A stretch of DNA of 28,384 nucleotides from CAZGHF01 sp964525595 (GTDB taxonomy: Bacteria > Patescibacteriota > Minisyncoccia > UBA6257 > GWB1-50-10), in the NCBI GenBank assembly GCA_964525595.1, contig CAZGHF010000010.1, positions 1-28,384 on the forward strand, given 5' to 3'. Both the position numbers and the translations under genes were made by a program. The notes under the pieces were generated by a model. The model worked only from the letters and a program-made list of their open reading frames with translations, did no database searches and was not told the DNA's origin. Below are positions 1 through 6,847 of this stretch, piece by piece. Position 1 is the first letter of the stretch. Every line of letters begins with the position of its first letter.

Positions 1-42
1 GTCCTTACCGGGAGGCGGCCCGGCGGCATGAATAAACATTAA
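1..42 (+). CDS. possible C-terminal tail of an upstream gene (partial)
   Basis: Frame 1 is open from the window edge to a TAA at 40-42 and would encode the last 13 residues (ending GGMNKH) of a protein starting outside the window. The stop lies 2 bases before the ATG of the next gene, as expected in a compact operon. The other two plus-strand frames also contain early stops, so the choice rests only on spacing. No family can be named. Confidence 0.3.
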   Translation, partial: VLTGRRPGGMNKH

Positions 43-44
43 CT

Positions 45-575
45 ATGTTTGAAATTGAATTCCGGGCTCGGTTTGACGAAAAGAAATTCAACTCGTTGAA
101 AGAGTACCTTGATGCTCACGCCGAGAATTTAGGGGAGGATAATAAGGATTGCTATTACTATATTTTCCCGGACAAATTATTGAAGCTCATCAACAACGTC
201 TCGAAAAAGACGGCGAAACTCTCTTTGAAGCTCAATCGAATCGGCAACGGTTCCGTTTTTCCGGAAATCGAGTTTGATTTTTCTCCCAAAGATTTTGAAA
301 ATGCCAAAAAATTAATAGATGCTCTGGCATTACCGGCAAAAGTCATGCACGGTCCGCAGAAAAGGACAAACTACCTTTACAAAAAATGTGAGATTGCCTT
401 AAAGTATAGCGATGCTTGGGGCTATCATCTGGAAATTGAGCAAGTTATCGCATCGAAAGAAGGGCAGAAAAAAGCCGAAGACGAGATTAGGAGTGTGGCC
501 GATGAATTGGGCATCCACTTAATGTCAGAGGAGGAGTTGAAAAAATTTACTCTGGAAGCCGAGAATAAAACTTGA
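45..575 (+). CDS. CYTH-domain protein 1 (adenylate cyclase class IV / thiamine-triphosphatase superfamily)
   Basis: This 176-residue protein starts with EIEFR at residues 3-7, matching the ExExK/R signature on the first strand of the CYTH triphosphate tunnel. Alternating charged strands follow, such as KLSLKLNR near residues 58-65 and EIEFDFS near 74-80, and the C-terminal half carries HLEIEQV near 127-133, the usual late acidic strand. CYTH enzymes bind triphosphates through inward-facing Glu, Lys and Arg side chains with a divalent metal; whether this member makes cAMP, hydrolyses inorganic or organic triphosphate, or does something else cannot be told. It is one of three divergent CYTH proteins in the window (also minus strand 4958-5560 and plus strand 13666-14226). 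No Shine-Dalgarno sequence precedes the ATG; the start sits 2 bases after a possible upstream stop. Confidence 0.7.
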   Translation: MFEIEFRARFDEKKFNSLKEYLDAHAENLGEDNKDCYYYIFPDKLLKLINNVSKKTAKLSLKLNRIGNGSVFPEIEFDFSPKDFENAKKLIDALALPAKVMHGPQKRTNYLYKKCEIALKYSDAWGYHLEIEQVIASKEGQKKAEDEIRSVADELGIHLMSEEELKKFTLEAENKT

Positions 576-589
576 ACCCTTAATATAAA

Positions 590-618
590 TTGACAATGTG
601 TGAGACATTTGATACTCT
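590..618 (+). promoter_or_regulatory. promoter of the trp leader transcript
   Basis: TTGACA at 590-595 is a perfect -35. The -10 is either GATACT at 611-616 (15-base spacer) or TACTCT at 613-618 (17-base spacer). Transcription would begin near 623-626, placing the leader-peptide ATG (626) at or almost at the 5' end of the RNA. Confidence 0.65.
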
Positions 619-625
619 TAGTTTA

Positions 626-676
626 ATGAACATTCGATATAGAACATCGGTTTGGTGGAACTCGCATTCCGTTTGA
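626..676 (+). CDS. trpL: putative trp leader peptide with tandem Trp codons
   Basis: The reading frame ATG(626)...TGA(674-676) encodes the 16-residue peptide MNIRYRTSVWWNSHSV. Codons 10 and 11 are consecutive TGG (653-658), immediately 5' of the first arm of a hairpin (659-665). Tandem Trp codons in a short ORF just before an attenuator and a trp-type biosynthetic gene are the hallmark of classical trp attenuation, where ribosome stalling on scarce Trp-tRNA selects the RNA fold. No Shine-Dalgarno sequence is seen; the predicted start of transcription near 623-626 implies leaderless translation, as for other genes in this window. The coding assignment is inference from this context, since a 16-codon ORF by itself could occur by chance. 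Confidence 0.7.
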   Translation: MNIRYRTSVWWNSHSV

Positions 677-742
677 GGAGCGAGTTTTGTTTGATTTTTA
701 AAATTTAGTAACGCCCGCTCCTTGAGCGGCCGTTTTGTTTTT
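659..742 (+). promoter_or_regulatory. putative trp transcription attenuator (1:2, 2:3, 3:4 hairpins)
   Basis: Four segments form mutually exclusive helices. Segment 1 (AACTCGC, 659-665) pairs with segment 2 (GCGAGTT, 680-686). Segment 2 (AGGAGCG, 676-682) can instead pair with segment 3 (CGCTCCT, 716-722) as an antiterminator. Segment 3 (CCGCTC, 715-720) can pair with segment 4 (GAGCGG, 724-729), followed by a T-rich run ending TTTTGTTTTT at 742: an intrinsic terminator. A ribosome stalled at the Trp codons (653-658) would cover segment 1 and favour 2:3; one that reaches the stop (674-676) would cover segment 2 and let 3:4 terminate. Hairpin 1:2 is also followed by a T-rich run (685-699). The order is that of enterobacterial trp attenuators; folding energies were not computed. 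Confidence 0.7.
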
Positions 743-777
743 AGCAGGGCGGAAATGTTCTTTTACAAGGGGGTTTC

Positions 778-1960
778 ATGGACATCAAGCACGTGCTCAA
801 GGACCACGCGTACCAGAACGTACCTCTCACATTCGAAGAGGCTTACGATCTCGGTGCGTACACGGTCCAAGGATGTAACGGCGACGCTCTCGCGAGAATT
901 CAGAGCATCGCTGCTCTCTCGGCTCTTCACACCCGCGCGACTTACGCGTGGACGACGGGGTCGACGGCTCACCGCTGCAATGGCGATACTCTACCTTCTG
1001 CTGCCGCGCAAATCGCGGGAGTGTGCGCGGCGATTCTCGAGCAGGACGTGGCGAATTCCGAATTCGGATTCGCTCGTCCCCGCGTTCCTTTTGCAATCGA
1101 CAACTGCGGAATGGGAGGCGACCTTATGGTGACGGCGAACGTGAGCACCATCGCGGCGTTCATCGCTGCAACCGCCGGTATCCCTATGTTCAAGCATGGC
1201 TCTCCCGCGAACGCAGACGCGGGTCGGCATGGAAGTTCCGATTTCATCGAATTTCTTATTCCTGGCATCGATCTGATGGCCATTCCCAAGGAAGTGATGG
1301 AGCGATGTGTGGAGAAAACCTGCTTCGGGTACATTGAGGCTTTGGATGTGCGCTACAAGCACATCCACGTTCTCACCCACGAGGTGGCTGAACTTCCGCA
1401 TATGAATGACATCATCGGTCCTATCACGTCACCGGTGAGTCCGGATGTTCTCACGCGGCGGGTGGTTGGTATCAATCACCTCATCCCGCCCGTGGTGGTA
1501 GCCGAGGCGTACCGCATTCTGAACGAACGCGGAACTACGGATGTCCGACATGGGTTTTTCGTGCGGGGATTCGTGGACTCAGAGCGGTATCGTGGCGTGG
1601 ATGAAGTTTCCATNNNNNNNNNNCTGCTACGGTGGTACTCGGGTCTCGGAAATCCGGGACGGAGAAGTGACCGAGTACGACCTGTCGGCGGAGAATTTTG
1701 GCTTGGCAGAGGTCCCGGCGGACTCGATTTCGCCTCCCCGCGAGATGAGTAAGGGAGAGTTTTCTCTCAGGATCCTGCGGGGAGAGGTGGACGGTCCGCC
1801 TCTCCAGATGGTGTTCGCAAACGCGGCCCTTCTCTTTCACCTCGCCGGCAGAAGCGAATCGCTCAAGGAGTGCTACGCGATGGCCGAGGAAGTGTTCCGA
1901 AGCGGTCAGGTGGCGGAGAAAGTCGCCGAGGTATCGGAAGCCCTTACAGTTCCGGTGTGA
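778..1960 (+). CDS. trpD: anthranilate phosphoribosyltransferase-like glycosyltransferase family 3 protein (interrupted by assembly gap)
   Basis: The product resembles TrpD, which joins anthranilate to phosphoribosyl pyrophosphate in tryptophan synthesis. Seen: an N-terminal helical region, then DNCGMGGD (TrpD's GTGGD PRPP-binding loop), ANVSTIAAFIAA (TrpD NxST), FKHGSPANADAGRHGSSDFIE (TrpD KHG...GSADxLE) and GVDEVS just before the gap. After ten Ns (1614-1623) the protein resumes in another frame, through AENFGLAEVP and an LKECYAMAEEVFRSG helix typical of the TrpD C-terminus, to the TGA at 1958-1960. The frame change coincides with a placeholder gap, so I infer an intact gene of about 390 residues or more. 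AAGGGGG (767-773) is a strong ribosome binding site for ATG 778. The Trp-codon attenuator upstream supports a tryptophan role. The gene is much GC-richer than its neighbours and has its own terminator, suggesting transfer. No other trp gene is visible; another GT3 member is possible. Confidence 0.75.
1614..1623. other. 10-N assembly gap inside the trpD-like gene
   Basis: Ten Ns of placeholder length. The coding frame differs on the two sides, so the true gap length modulo 3 is not that of ten bases, or a frameshift exists. Confidence 0.99.
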
Positions 1961-1982
1961 CTCAAGTTCCACCTTTAGCGAG

Positions 1983-2023
1983 GCGCCCGTTGTATATTCA
2001 CACGACGGGCGCTTTCAATTTTT
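1983..2023 (+). terminator. intrinsic terminator of the trpD-like gene
   Basis: GCGCCCGT (1983-1990) pairs with ACGGGCGC (2005-2012), followed by TTTCAATTTTT. It lies 22 bases after the trpD-like stop. Confidence 0.85.
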
Positions 2024-2075
2024 ATATTCGGGTTATATATGAGAATAATTGAACGTACCTCGCAAAACCTTTATT

Positions 2076-2915
2076 ATGGTGAATATGCCTGCGTCAAATA
2101 TGAAATATTCAAAACTCACCCCTAAAAAACTTGTATTTCTGGATATTGACGGAACACTTATTCGTAGTGACCAAACCTCAAACGACCCGAAGCTGCCTTC
2201 AAACATAAGAACTCTTTCAGAAAAAGGCTTTCTATTCGGCTTAAATTCAAATCGTTCTTTAGAAGACGTTCTGCCAATTTATCGTCGCTTTCGCTTAAAC
2301 GGACCCGTTATTTTAGAGAATGGGGTCTACTTCGTGCAGGGTAAAAAACGCATCTATCTCTTATCCAACCCCCCTCGTTCCGGCCATCGCTTTATAACCT
2401 CCCTTCTTAAGAGATTCGTCGCCGAGAACCAAATTCCTGCCTCGGTTAAAGTTACGGATTCAGTTACGCTCCTGCGTTCAAGGAAATTTTCTAATTTCCC
2501 AATACTGATTTTGGCCAACAAGTACAGAAGACACACCGGGAGCATCCACTTAATGCGTTACGGTAAAAGAGACAAGAAGCTTGCGGACAAGTTAGCTCTT
2601 TTTCTGCGTCGGAATTTCAACGCCAGAAAACTGCCGTTGACGGTGGAGTGTTCCGAAGCTTCAGGTAACGTGATCTTTTACCCCAAAAATGCAAGCAAAG
2701 GTAAGGCTATAAAAAAGATCAGGAAATATTATCTGGGATATTCAATATTTATGATCGGCGATGATATTGGCGACTTGAAAACCTTGGAATACGTGGACAA
2801 ATTCTTCGCGGTTGGCAATGCTCAGACTGAGGTTAAGCGTCACGCGGACTATGTTTCCATGAGTCATTATGCAAAGGGAGTTTCTGAGATACTTAGTTTG
2901 TTGGCGAAAAGCTGA
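2076..2915 (+). CDS. HAD superfamily (Cof/IIB-type) phosphatase
   Basis: All four HAD motifs are visible. Motif I is LDIDGTL with the nucleophile Asp near residue 23 and the acid/base Asp two later; motif II is LNSNRS; motif III is the Lys of SKGKAIKKI; motif IV is IGDDIGDLKTLEY. The large cap between motifs II and III fits the IIB (Cof-like) subgroup, whose members dephosphorylate small sugar or phosphoglycerate substrates; the substrate here is unknown. I chose ATG 2076 (279 residues); ATG 2085, ATG 2100 and an upstream TTG at 2049 are in frame and no ribosome binding site decides between them. A BtpA-family gene follows after 22 bases, so the two are probably co-transcribed. Confidence 0.8.
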   Translation: MVNMPASNMKYSKLTPKKLVFLDIDGTLIRSDQTSNDPKLPSNIRTLSEKGFLFGLNSNRSLEDVLPIYRRFRLNGPVILENGVYFVQGKKRIYLLSNPPRSGHRFITSLLKRFVAENQIPASVKVTDSVTLLRSRKFSNFPILILANKYRRHTGSIHLMRYGKRDKKLADKLALFLRRNFNARKLPLTVECSEASGNVIFYPKNASKGKAIKKIRKYYLGYSIFMIGDDIGDLKTLEYVDKFFAVGNAQTEVKRHADYVSMSHYAKGVSEILSLLAKS

Positions 2916-2937
2916 ACCTCAATCTAAAATAAGATAA

Positions 2938-3759
2938 ATGGCGAGATTAAAGAAAATATTCAAAAAGGAGCGAAATATTGTTATCGGTGCGGTTCATTTT
3001 CCTCCACTACTTGGTTGTCCCGCGTTTCCGGGGATGGCGGCGGCTTCTCGGAACGCGCTTCGCGATTTGCGAGCGTTTTACCGCGGCGGGGTAGACGCCG
3101 TTATTTTTGAAAACAATTACGATAATCCCCACGCAATAGAGGCAGGCCCAGGAACGGTGGCTAGCATGGCTTACCTCGGTAACGAAATTATTAATGTTTC
3201 GAAAATTCCGGTGGGAGTGAATGTTCTTTGGAATGATTTCAAGGTAGGTCTTGCGCTTGCAAAAATCCTTAACCTTCCTTTTGTCCGCGTTCCCGTTTTC
3301 GTGGATACGGTGAAGACGGATTGCGGCATTATTAAAGGTAATGCGCGTGAAGTACTTGCATTTCGGAGAAAAATTAAAGCCGAGCAAGTAGCTCTTTTTA
3401 CCGACATCCACGTGAAACATTCAAAGTTGCTTTCGCGTTTTTCTCTCATGGAGTCCGCCCGGCGGGCGATAAAAGCAGGCTCCGACGGGTTAATTATTAC
3501 AGGGAACTGGACTGGTGATACGCCCGAATTAGAATCGCTTGCGCGAGTGCGCGCGGCGGTTGGGCGATTTCCGATTCTTATCGGAAGTGGCGCGGACGAG
3601 AAAAACATCGGAGAACTTCTCCGTTACGCGAACGGCGTTATTGTCGGCACCTCGCTCAAAAAAGGAAATATACGGAAGGGGGAGACAAACGTTAAAGCCT
3701 ATGCGCAGAGGATTAGTGAGAGGAAAATAAAACGGTTTATGGTTGGTATTAACTTTTAG
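2938..3759 (+). CDS. BtpA/SgcQ-family TIM-barrel protein
   Basis: The sequence follows the BtpA family along its length: IGAVHFPPLLG at the N-terminus, GGVDAVIFENNYDNP (family GVDgiivEN.xD.P), VGVNVLWNDF (GvN.LrND), FVRVPVF, CGIIKG, DIHVKHSKLL (VKHa.pL), SDGLIITGNWTG (family G..TG) and PILIGSGADEKNI ahead of ANGVIVGTSLKKG. At 273 residues it is of full family length. BtpA was named for photosystem I accumulation in cyanobacteria and SgcQ is a relative in a putative sugar operon; no general reaction is established, so no activity is assigned. It follows the HAD phosphatase by 22 bases, hinting at a shared small-metabolite role. No Shine-Dalgarno sequence is seen. Confidence 0.85.
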   Translation: MARLKKIFKKERNIVIGAVHFPPLLGCPAFPGMAAASRNALRDLRAFYRGGVDAVIFENNYDNPHAIEAGPGTVASMAYLGNEIINVSKIPVGVNVLWNDFKVGLALAKILNLPFVRVPVFVDTVKTDCGIIKGNAREVLAFRRKIKAEQVALFTDIHVKHSKLLSRFSLMESARRAIKAGSDGLIITGNWTGDTPELESLARVRAAVGRFPILIGSGADEKNIGELLRYANGVIVGTSLKKGNIRKGETNVKAYAQRISERKIKRFMVGINF

Positions 3760-3774
3760 GTGTAAAAAAAATAG

Positions 3775-3806
3775 TTGACGCTCGGTGTTTTTTCATAAAG
3801 TATTAT
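3775..3806 (+). promoter_or_regulatory. possible promoter of the Nudix-methyltransferase gene
   Basis: TTGACG (3775-3780) and TATTAT (3801-3806) are separated by 20 bases, longer than ideal. The -10-like box ends 8 bases before the ATG at 3815, so the transcript would be nearly leaderless. Confidence 0.35.
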
Positions 3807-3814
3807 TTATATAT

Positions 3815-4957
3815 ATGATCACCGAGAGTGTTATAGAAAAATATAAAAAACTATACGATTTACCCGAATTAAATTACGAAGAGCGAGTGTCCAGTGTTTT
3901 TTTCGAATCTTATAAGAAGAGGCATTATTTTGTAATTATATCAATCTGTAATTTAAAGAATGAAACTCTCTTAATTCGTGATTTCAACAAAGTTATTGGT
4001 TGGGAACTTCCAGGGGGTTACGTGAAGAATGACGAAAGCATTGAAGAGGCAATCAATCGAGTTGTAATTGACGAAGCCGGTCTTGAGATTGACGAGCTTT
4101 CACCGGTGGCGGTAATCAGGAACATTTTTAAGTGCGGGAACAAAAAAGTTGTTCATTCCGGCATAGCGTTTATGGCGCTGAGTCGGGGAAACACAAGACC
4201 TACTCCGAAGAACATTAAATCTTGTTTTACCAGTGGCACCCCTCGAAAAGTTGCATATCAGGACTCTAAAATTCTCTCAATCGTACGAAAACGACTAAGC
4301 AAAAGAAAACACACCCCCCCTTTTAAAGAGATAGATAGCGTAAAGAGCAGAAATTTTTTTCTGCTTTATCTGTTGCATAAATACATCATAAAGCGTATTG
4401 GAAGTTCCTCGTCAAGAAAAATAAGAAATAAGATATTTTCCCTTATAGAGGGAAAACCAATAACGATATTGGATGCGTCGTGCGGTGAAGATTCCATTGT
4501 AGATGAGCTTTATGGCAGATATAAACCGGATATTTGTGTTGGGAACGACATATCGTGGAAGACTACAACTCTAATAAAAAACCGGAATCCGGCAGTATTT
4601 TTCACGAATCATAATGTGCTTAATTTACCTTACAAGATTAAATTTGATTTAGTGATTTTTAAAAATACCCTTCATCACATTGAAAAGAAACACCAAAGTG
4701 AGTTAGTGAAAAATCTTTTAGGTCTCGCAAAGCAATTAATCATCGTTGACATAGATGATCCACAAAAGTCTACCTTTAGGTCGAAAATATGGAATAAATA
4801 TTATGTTTATTTGCTTGGAGACCAGGGAAATTCTTTCCTTTCGTTTGAGCAGTTCAATAAAATGCTCAACGCCAAAAAATTCGCCTATAAAGACTTAAAA
4901 ACCGGAGTAATCAACACGATTAAAGGAAGATATTTCTATGCATCAATGAGTAATTAA
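3815..4957 (+). CDS. Nudix hydrolase - SAM methyltransferase fusion
   Basis: The first ~150 residues are a Nudix domain: WELPGG followed by a Nudix box from G68 with E74, R82, E87, G89 and L90. The canonical GX5EX7REUXEEXGU is modified: the Glu after Arg is Val83 and the first Glu of the EE pair is Asp86, while the second, metal-binding Glu (E87) remains. From about residue 215 a class I SAM-dependent methyltransferase follows, with ILDASCGED as motif I, VGNDIS as the post-I acidic strand and FDLVIFKNTLHHI as motif IV. The protein has 380 residues from ATG 3815; an in-frame GTG at 3785 is unlikely because the putative promoter would overlap it. The gene is AT-rich and ends flush against the convergent CYTH gene at 4958. 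The substrate is unknown. Confidence 0.75.
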   Translation: MITESVIEKYKKLYDLPELNYEERVSSVFFESYKKRHYFVIISICNLKNETLLIRDFNKVIGWELPGGYVKNDESIEEAINRVVIDEAGLEIDELSPVAVIRNIFKCGNKKVVHSGIAFMALSRGNTRPTPKNIKSCFTSGTPRKVAYQDSKILSIVRKRLSKRKHTPPFKEIDSVKSRNFFLLYLLHKYIIKRIGSSSSRKIRNKIFSLIEGKPITILDASCGEDSIVDELYGRYKPDICVGNDISWKTTTLIKNRNPAVFFTNHNVLNLPYKIKFDLVIFKNTLHHIEKKHQSELVKNLLGLAKQLIIVDIDDPQKSTFRSKIWNKYYVYLLGDQGNSFLSFEQFNKMLNAKKFAYKDLKTGVINTIKGRYFYASMSN

Positions 4958-5560
4958 TCAGTAGTCTTTCAGCGTCTCGGCTAATTTCTCTACATGAGTT
5001 AGGGAGCCATCAAACTCCCAGTCTGAAAAATTCGTAAGTCTATCACACAATCCATCAAACTCTTCGGCGCTATCTATAATCTTTAAATTAAAGTCATTGG
5101 CGATATTCAGCAATTCCTTTTTGTTTTCTTCCATATTTTTTTTGTGCGACATTTTCTCTATCTCGACATAGGCAATAGACTTCGCTTTAACTAATGACAT
5201 TTTAATATCGTTTCCTAAATCAAATACGAAGTTCTCGCGTTCAGTAACTTTAGATTGAAACCCAAACATAGCCAGGATTTTTACAATCCCCATAAATTGA
5301 CCTTTTGAAATTTCTTGAGAAGCTTCTACTCGGTCGTGGGAATGATGGTCGCCTTTCTTTGCTATCAATTCACCTTTACCGTCTGAATTAATACGAACTC
5401 TGATATCAAATTTTGACTGGCCAATTCCACCCAAAAACATAACCGAAAGCCTCCTTATGTGATAAATCAACTTACTTTTTTTGTTTAAATCAGCAGTCAA
5501 TTCTTCGAGTTGATTCGGCGTTATTTCTGCTCTTAACTCCAGTTCAATATTTTTGTCCAT
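4958..5560 (-). CDS. CYTH-domain protein 2
   Basis: The 200-residue product opens with ELELR (residues 6-10), the ExExR form of the CYTH signature, and continues with FDIRVRIN and GELIAKKGD, the basic alternating strands of the triphosphate tunnel, then SLVKAKSIAYVEIEK, the acidic late strand. It is clearly divergent from the other two CYTH proteins in the window, so this is not a recent tandem duplication. Function could be triphosphatase, cyclase or ligand binding. No Shine-Dalgarno sequence precedes the ATG (5560). Its stop abuts the stop of the Nudix-methyltransferase gene with no intervening bases. Confidence 0.65.
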   Translation of the reverse strand: MDKNIELELRAEITPNQLEELTADLNKKSKLIYHIRRLSVMFLGGIGQSKFDIRVRINSDGKGELIAKKGDHHSHDRVEASQEISKGQFMGIVKILAMFGFQSKVTERENFVFDLGNDIKMSLVKAKSIAYVEIEKMSHKKNMEENKKELLNIANDFNLKIIDSAEEFDGLCDRLTNFSDWEFDGSLTHVEKLAETLKDY

Positions 5561-5576
5561 ATTTTTGAAAATCTTA

Positions 5577-5741
5577 TCACAATAATTTTAACGTATAAAT
5601 GAAGAGAGAGCGACCGGTTCCGATCACTCTCTGTTCAGCTTCCGAGTGCTTTGATGATTTCTGAGCCTCGTGATTGAGGGTGAGAATGAGACATAGAGTT
5701 GTTTTGCCGCATCCGTCAGCACCTTCAAGGGCCACGAACAT
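5577..5741 (-). pseudogene. thymidylate-kinase-like N-terminal fragment
   Basis: A 54-residue frame begins MFVALEGADGCGKTTL, very like the thymidylate kinase start (IVFEGIDGSGKTT) with a complete P-loop. After about residue 18 the similarity ends and the frame runs into a hairpin and stop. An AAAGGAG ribosome binding site lies at good spacing, and the start overlaps the end of the greA-like gene by 17 bases, as in a genuine operon. A different frame before the hairpin reads SRGSEIIKALGS then stop, which looks more protein-like. I infer a kinase gene that lost its middle while keeping its start and terminator; an assembly collapse is the alternative. Too little of the fold remains for kinase activity. 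Confidence 0.5.
5605..5632 (-). terminator. hairpin downstream of the greA-like/kinase-fragment unit
   Basis: Arms at 5605-5617 and 5620-5632 form a long stem with a few G-U pairs on the minus strand (AGAGAG...CTCTCT), followed by an AT-rich but not purely U-run stretch. It probably ended the ancestral kinase gene. Confidence 0.5.
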
Positions 5742-6219
5742 CTTCGATTTCTCCTTTCGTGATCTCCAAGATCTCGATCTTGGTTTCCCTGTCGGCGATT
5801 GTACCCCTTACCACTTCACCTTCTTGCTTGCCTATAATGAGAGAAGCAAGGGGCGTGTTGTAGGCAAGTAGCTTGAGATCAGGGTCCGATTCTCCGAAAC
5901 CAACGATGTCCCAGGTTCCTTCGTCCCCGTCCTTCAACATTCTCACGCGAACGCCGATGGTGACCCGGTCGAACTCAGTAGGAGGATCGATGGGCACCGC
6001 TCTGTTTAGAGTGCGGTGGGCATCTTGCAACCGTATGTCCATTACTCGGAGATCGACCAACAGTTGCTCATAAGCCGCGTTATCATGCCACTGGTCGCCT
6101 CCAACCTCCGCTGCGTGAGCGGTTTGCGCCTGGAGTTCCTGGATTTTCTCCTCCAGTTCTTTAATCTCCTCATGGAGCCTTTCCAAGCCGCGTCGGGTAA
6201 AGTAGAATTTCTCACTCAT
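5725..6219 (-). CDS. greA: GreA/GreB-family transcription elongation factor
   Basis: The protein (164 residues) has the Gre architecture: an N-terminal antiparallel coiled coil (FYFTRRGLERLHEEIKELEEK... to about residue 75) and a C-terminal FKBP-like domain (VTIGVRVRMLKDGDEG, DIVGFGESDPD, NTPLASLIIGKQEGE). Gre factors enter the RNA polymerase secondary channel and stimulate cleavage of backtracked RNA with acidic residues at the coiled-coil tip. Here the usual GDLxENAEY tip reads GDQWHDNAAY: the first Asp is kept, the second acid is Asp and lies one residue further along. The start is fixed by GGAGGGGGG just upstream. A 9-codon upstream ORF (minus strand 6245-6216) overlaps the start codon in an ATGA arrangement, allowing coupling. 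The gene is GC-richer than its neighbours and precedes the kinase fragment. Confidence 0.8.
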   Translation of the reverse strand: MSEKFYFTRRGLERLHEEIKELEEKIQELQAQTAHAAEVGGDQWHDNAAYEQLLVDLRVMDIRLQDAHRTLNRAVPIDPPTEFDRVTIGVRVRMLKDGDEGTWDIVGFGESDPDLKLLAYNTPLASLIIGKQEGEVVRGTIADRETKIEILEITKGEIEDVRGP

Positions 6220-6239
6220 TGCCCCCCTCCTTTATCTAG

Positions 6240-6260
6240 AGCCATTTTCTTAGAATGGCT
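6240..6260 (-). promoter_or_regulatory. leader hairpin of the greA-like gene
   Basis: AGCCATT and AATGGCT arms (6240-6246 and 6254-6260) form a hairpin just upstream of the ribosome binding site in the greA-like mRNA. Confidence 0.5.
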
Positions 6261-6282
6261 GGCTTGTGAAATACCTGCCGTT

Positions 6283-6312
6283 ATTCTAACATCGCGTTTA
6301 AAGAATTGACAA
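6283..6312 (-). promoter_or_regulatory. promoter of the greA-like gene
   Basis: On the minus strand, TTGTCA (6312-6307) and TAGAAT (6288-6283) are separated by 18 bases. The same two hexamers with 17-base spacing occur before the rsh gene. Confidence 0.65.
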
Positions 6313-6382
6313 ATATTTATCGGCTGAAATGGCGAGATGTGGATAAATAGAGGGATTTAGAGCCAAAAGAGCTTGGAATGGA

Positions 6383-6388
6383 TATAAT
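6383..6388 (+). promoter_or_regulatory. -10 box of the NTF2-like gene
   Basis: A perfect TATAAT ends 6 bases before the ATG at 6395, implying a leaderless transcript. No convincing -35 is seen. Confidence 0.5.
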
Positions 6389-6394
6389 TAACAC

Positions 6395-6847
6395 ATGGCT
6401 AAAAAATTCAGTAAAAACGTAGAAACTGTTGTTGAAATCCTTAAAGATGAGGTTGAGGGGAATATTCGGTCCGCGCTTAAAAAATTGACCAAGGATTATA
6501 CGATGACATGGATGTATAAGGGCAAAGATAAACTTTTTCCAACAACCAAAAAAAATATAAAAACCGATTTGGAAGAGGTCTATCCAATAAAAGGACGGCA
6601 ATACGATGTTAAAGATATTGCCGAAGGCAAAAATGTCGTGATGATTGAACTTGTAGAATCCTATCCGAATCCTAAAACCAAAAAAATATATAGAACACCA
6701 CTTGTTCTGGTGCTTGAAATGAAGGGCGGCAAAATCAAAAGAGGCCGGCATTATTGCGATCCGCGCTTGTCTTTCAAGGGTCTTAAAAAGGAACAGATTG
6801 AGAGAGTATACGGAAAAAAATCTTCCGGCCGGTTCACTATAAAATGA
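6395..6847 (+). CDS. NTF2/SnoaL-like domain protein
   Basis: The 150-residue product has the outline of the NTF2-like (SnoaL / ketosteroid-isomerase-like) cone fold: an N-terminal helix with a DYTMTWMYKG segment, then curved strands VVMIELVESYP, YRTPLVLVLEMKGGKIKRGRHYCDP. The KIKRGRHYCDP end matches the last strand of SnoaL-like domains, where the pocket residue lies. Members range from isomerases to plain binding or scaffold domains, so no reaction is proposed. The start ATG lies 6 bases after a TATAAT, with no ribosome binding site. The stop overlaps a bidirectional terminator shared with the convergent HELLH gene. Confidence 0.65.
   Translation: MAKKFSKNVETVVEILKDEVEGNIRSALKKLTKDYTMTWMYKGKDKLFPTTKKNIKTDLEEVYPIKGRQYDVKDIAEGKNVVMIELVESYPNPKTKKIYRTPLVLVLEMKGGKIKRGRHYCDPRLSFKGLKKEQIERVYGKKSSGRFTIK

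Noticed and set aside
722..1132. Overlapping open frame across the start of the trpD-like gene
   Set aside because: It is Arg/Ser-rich with no recognisable motif and is a by-product of high-GC coding in the trpD-like frame, which has clear family motifs and a ribosome binding site.
5674..6309. Plus-strand open frames across the greA-like gene
   Set aside because: They lie antisense to a gene with clear Gre-family motifs, promoter and SD, and show no family features.
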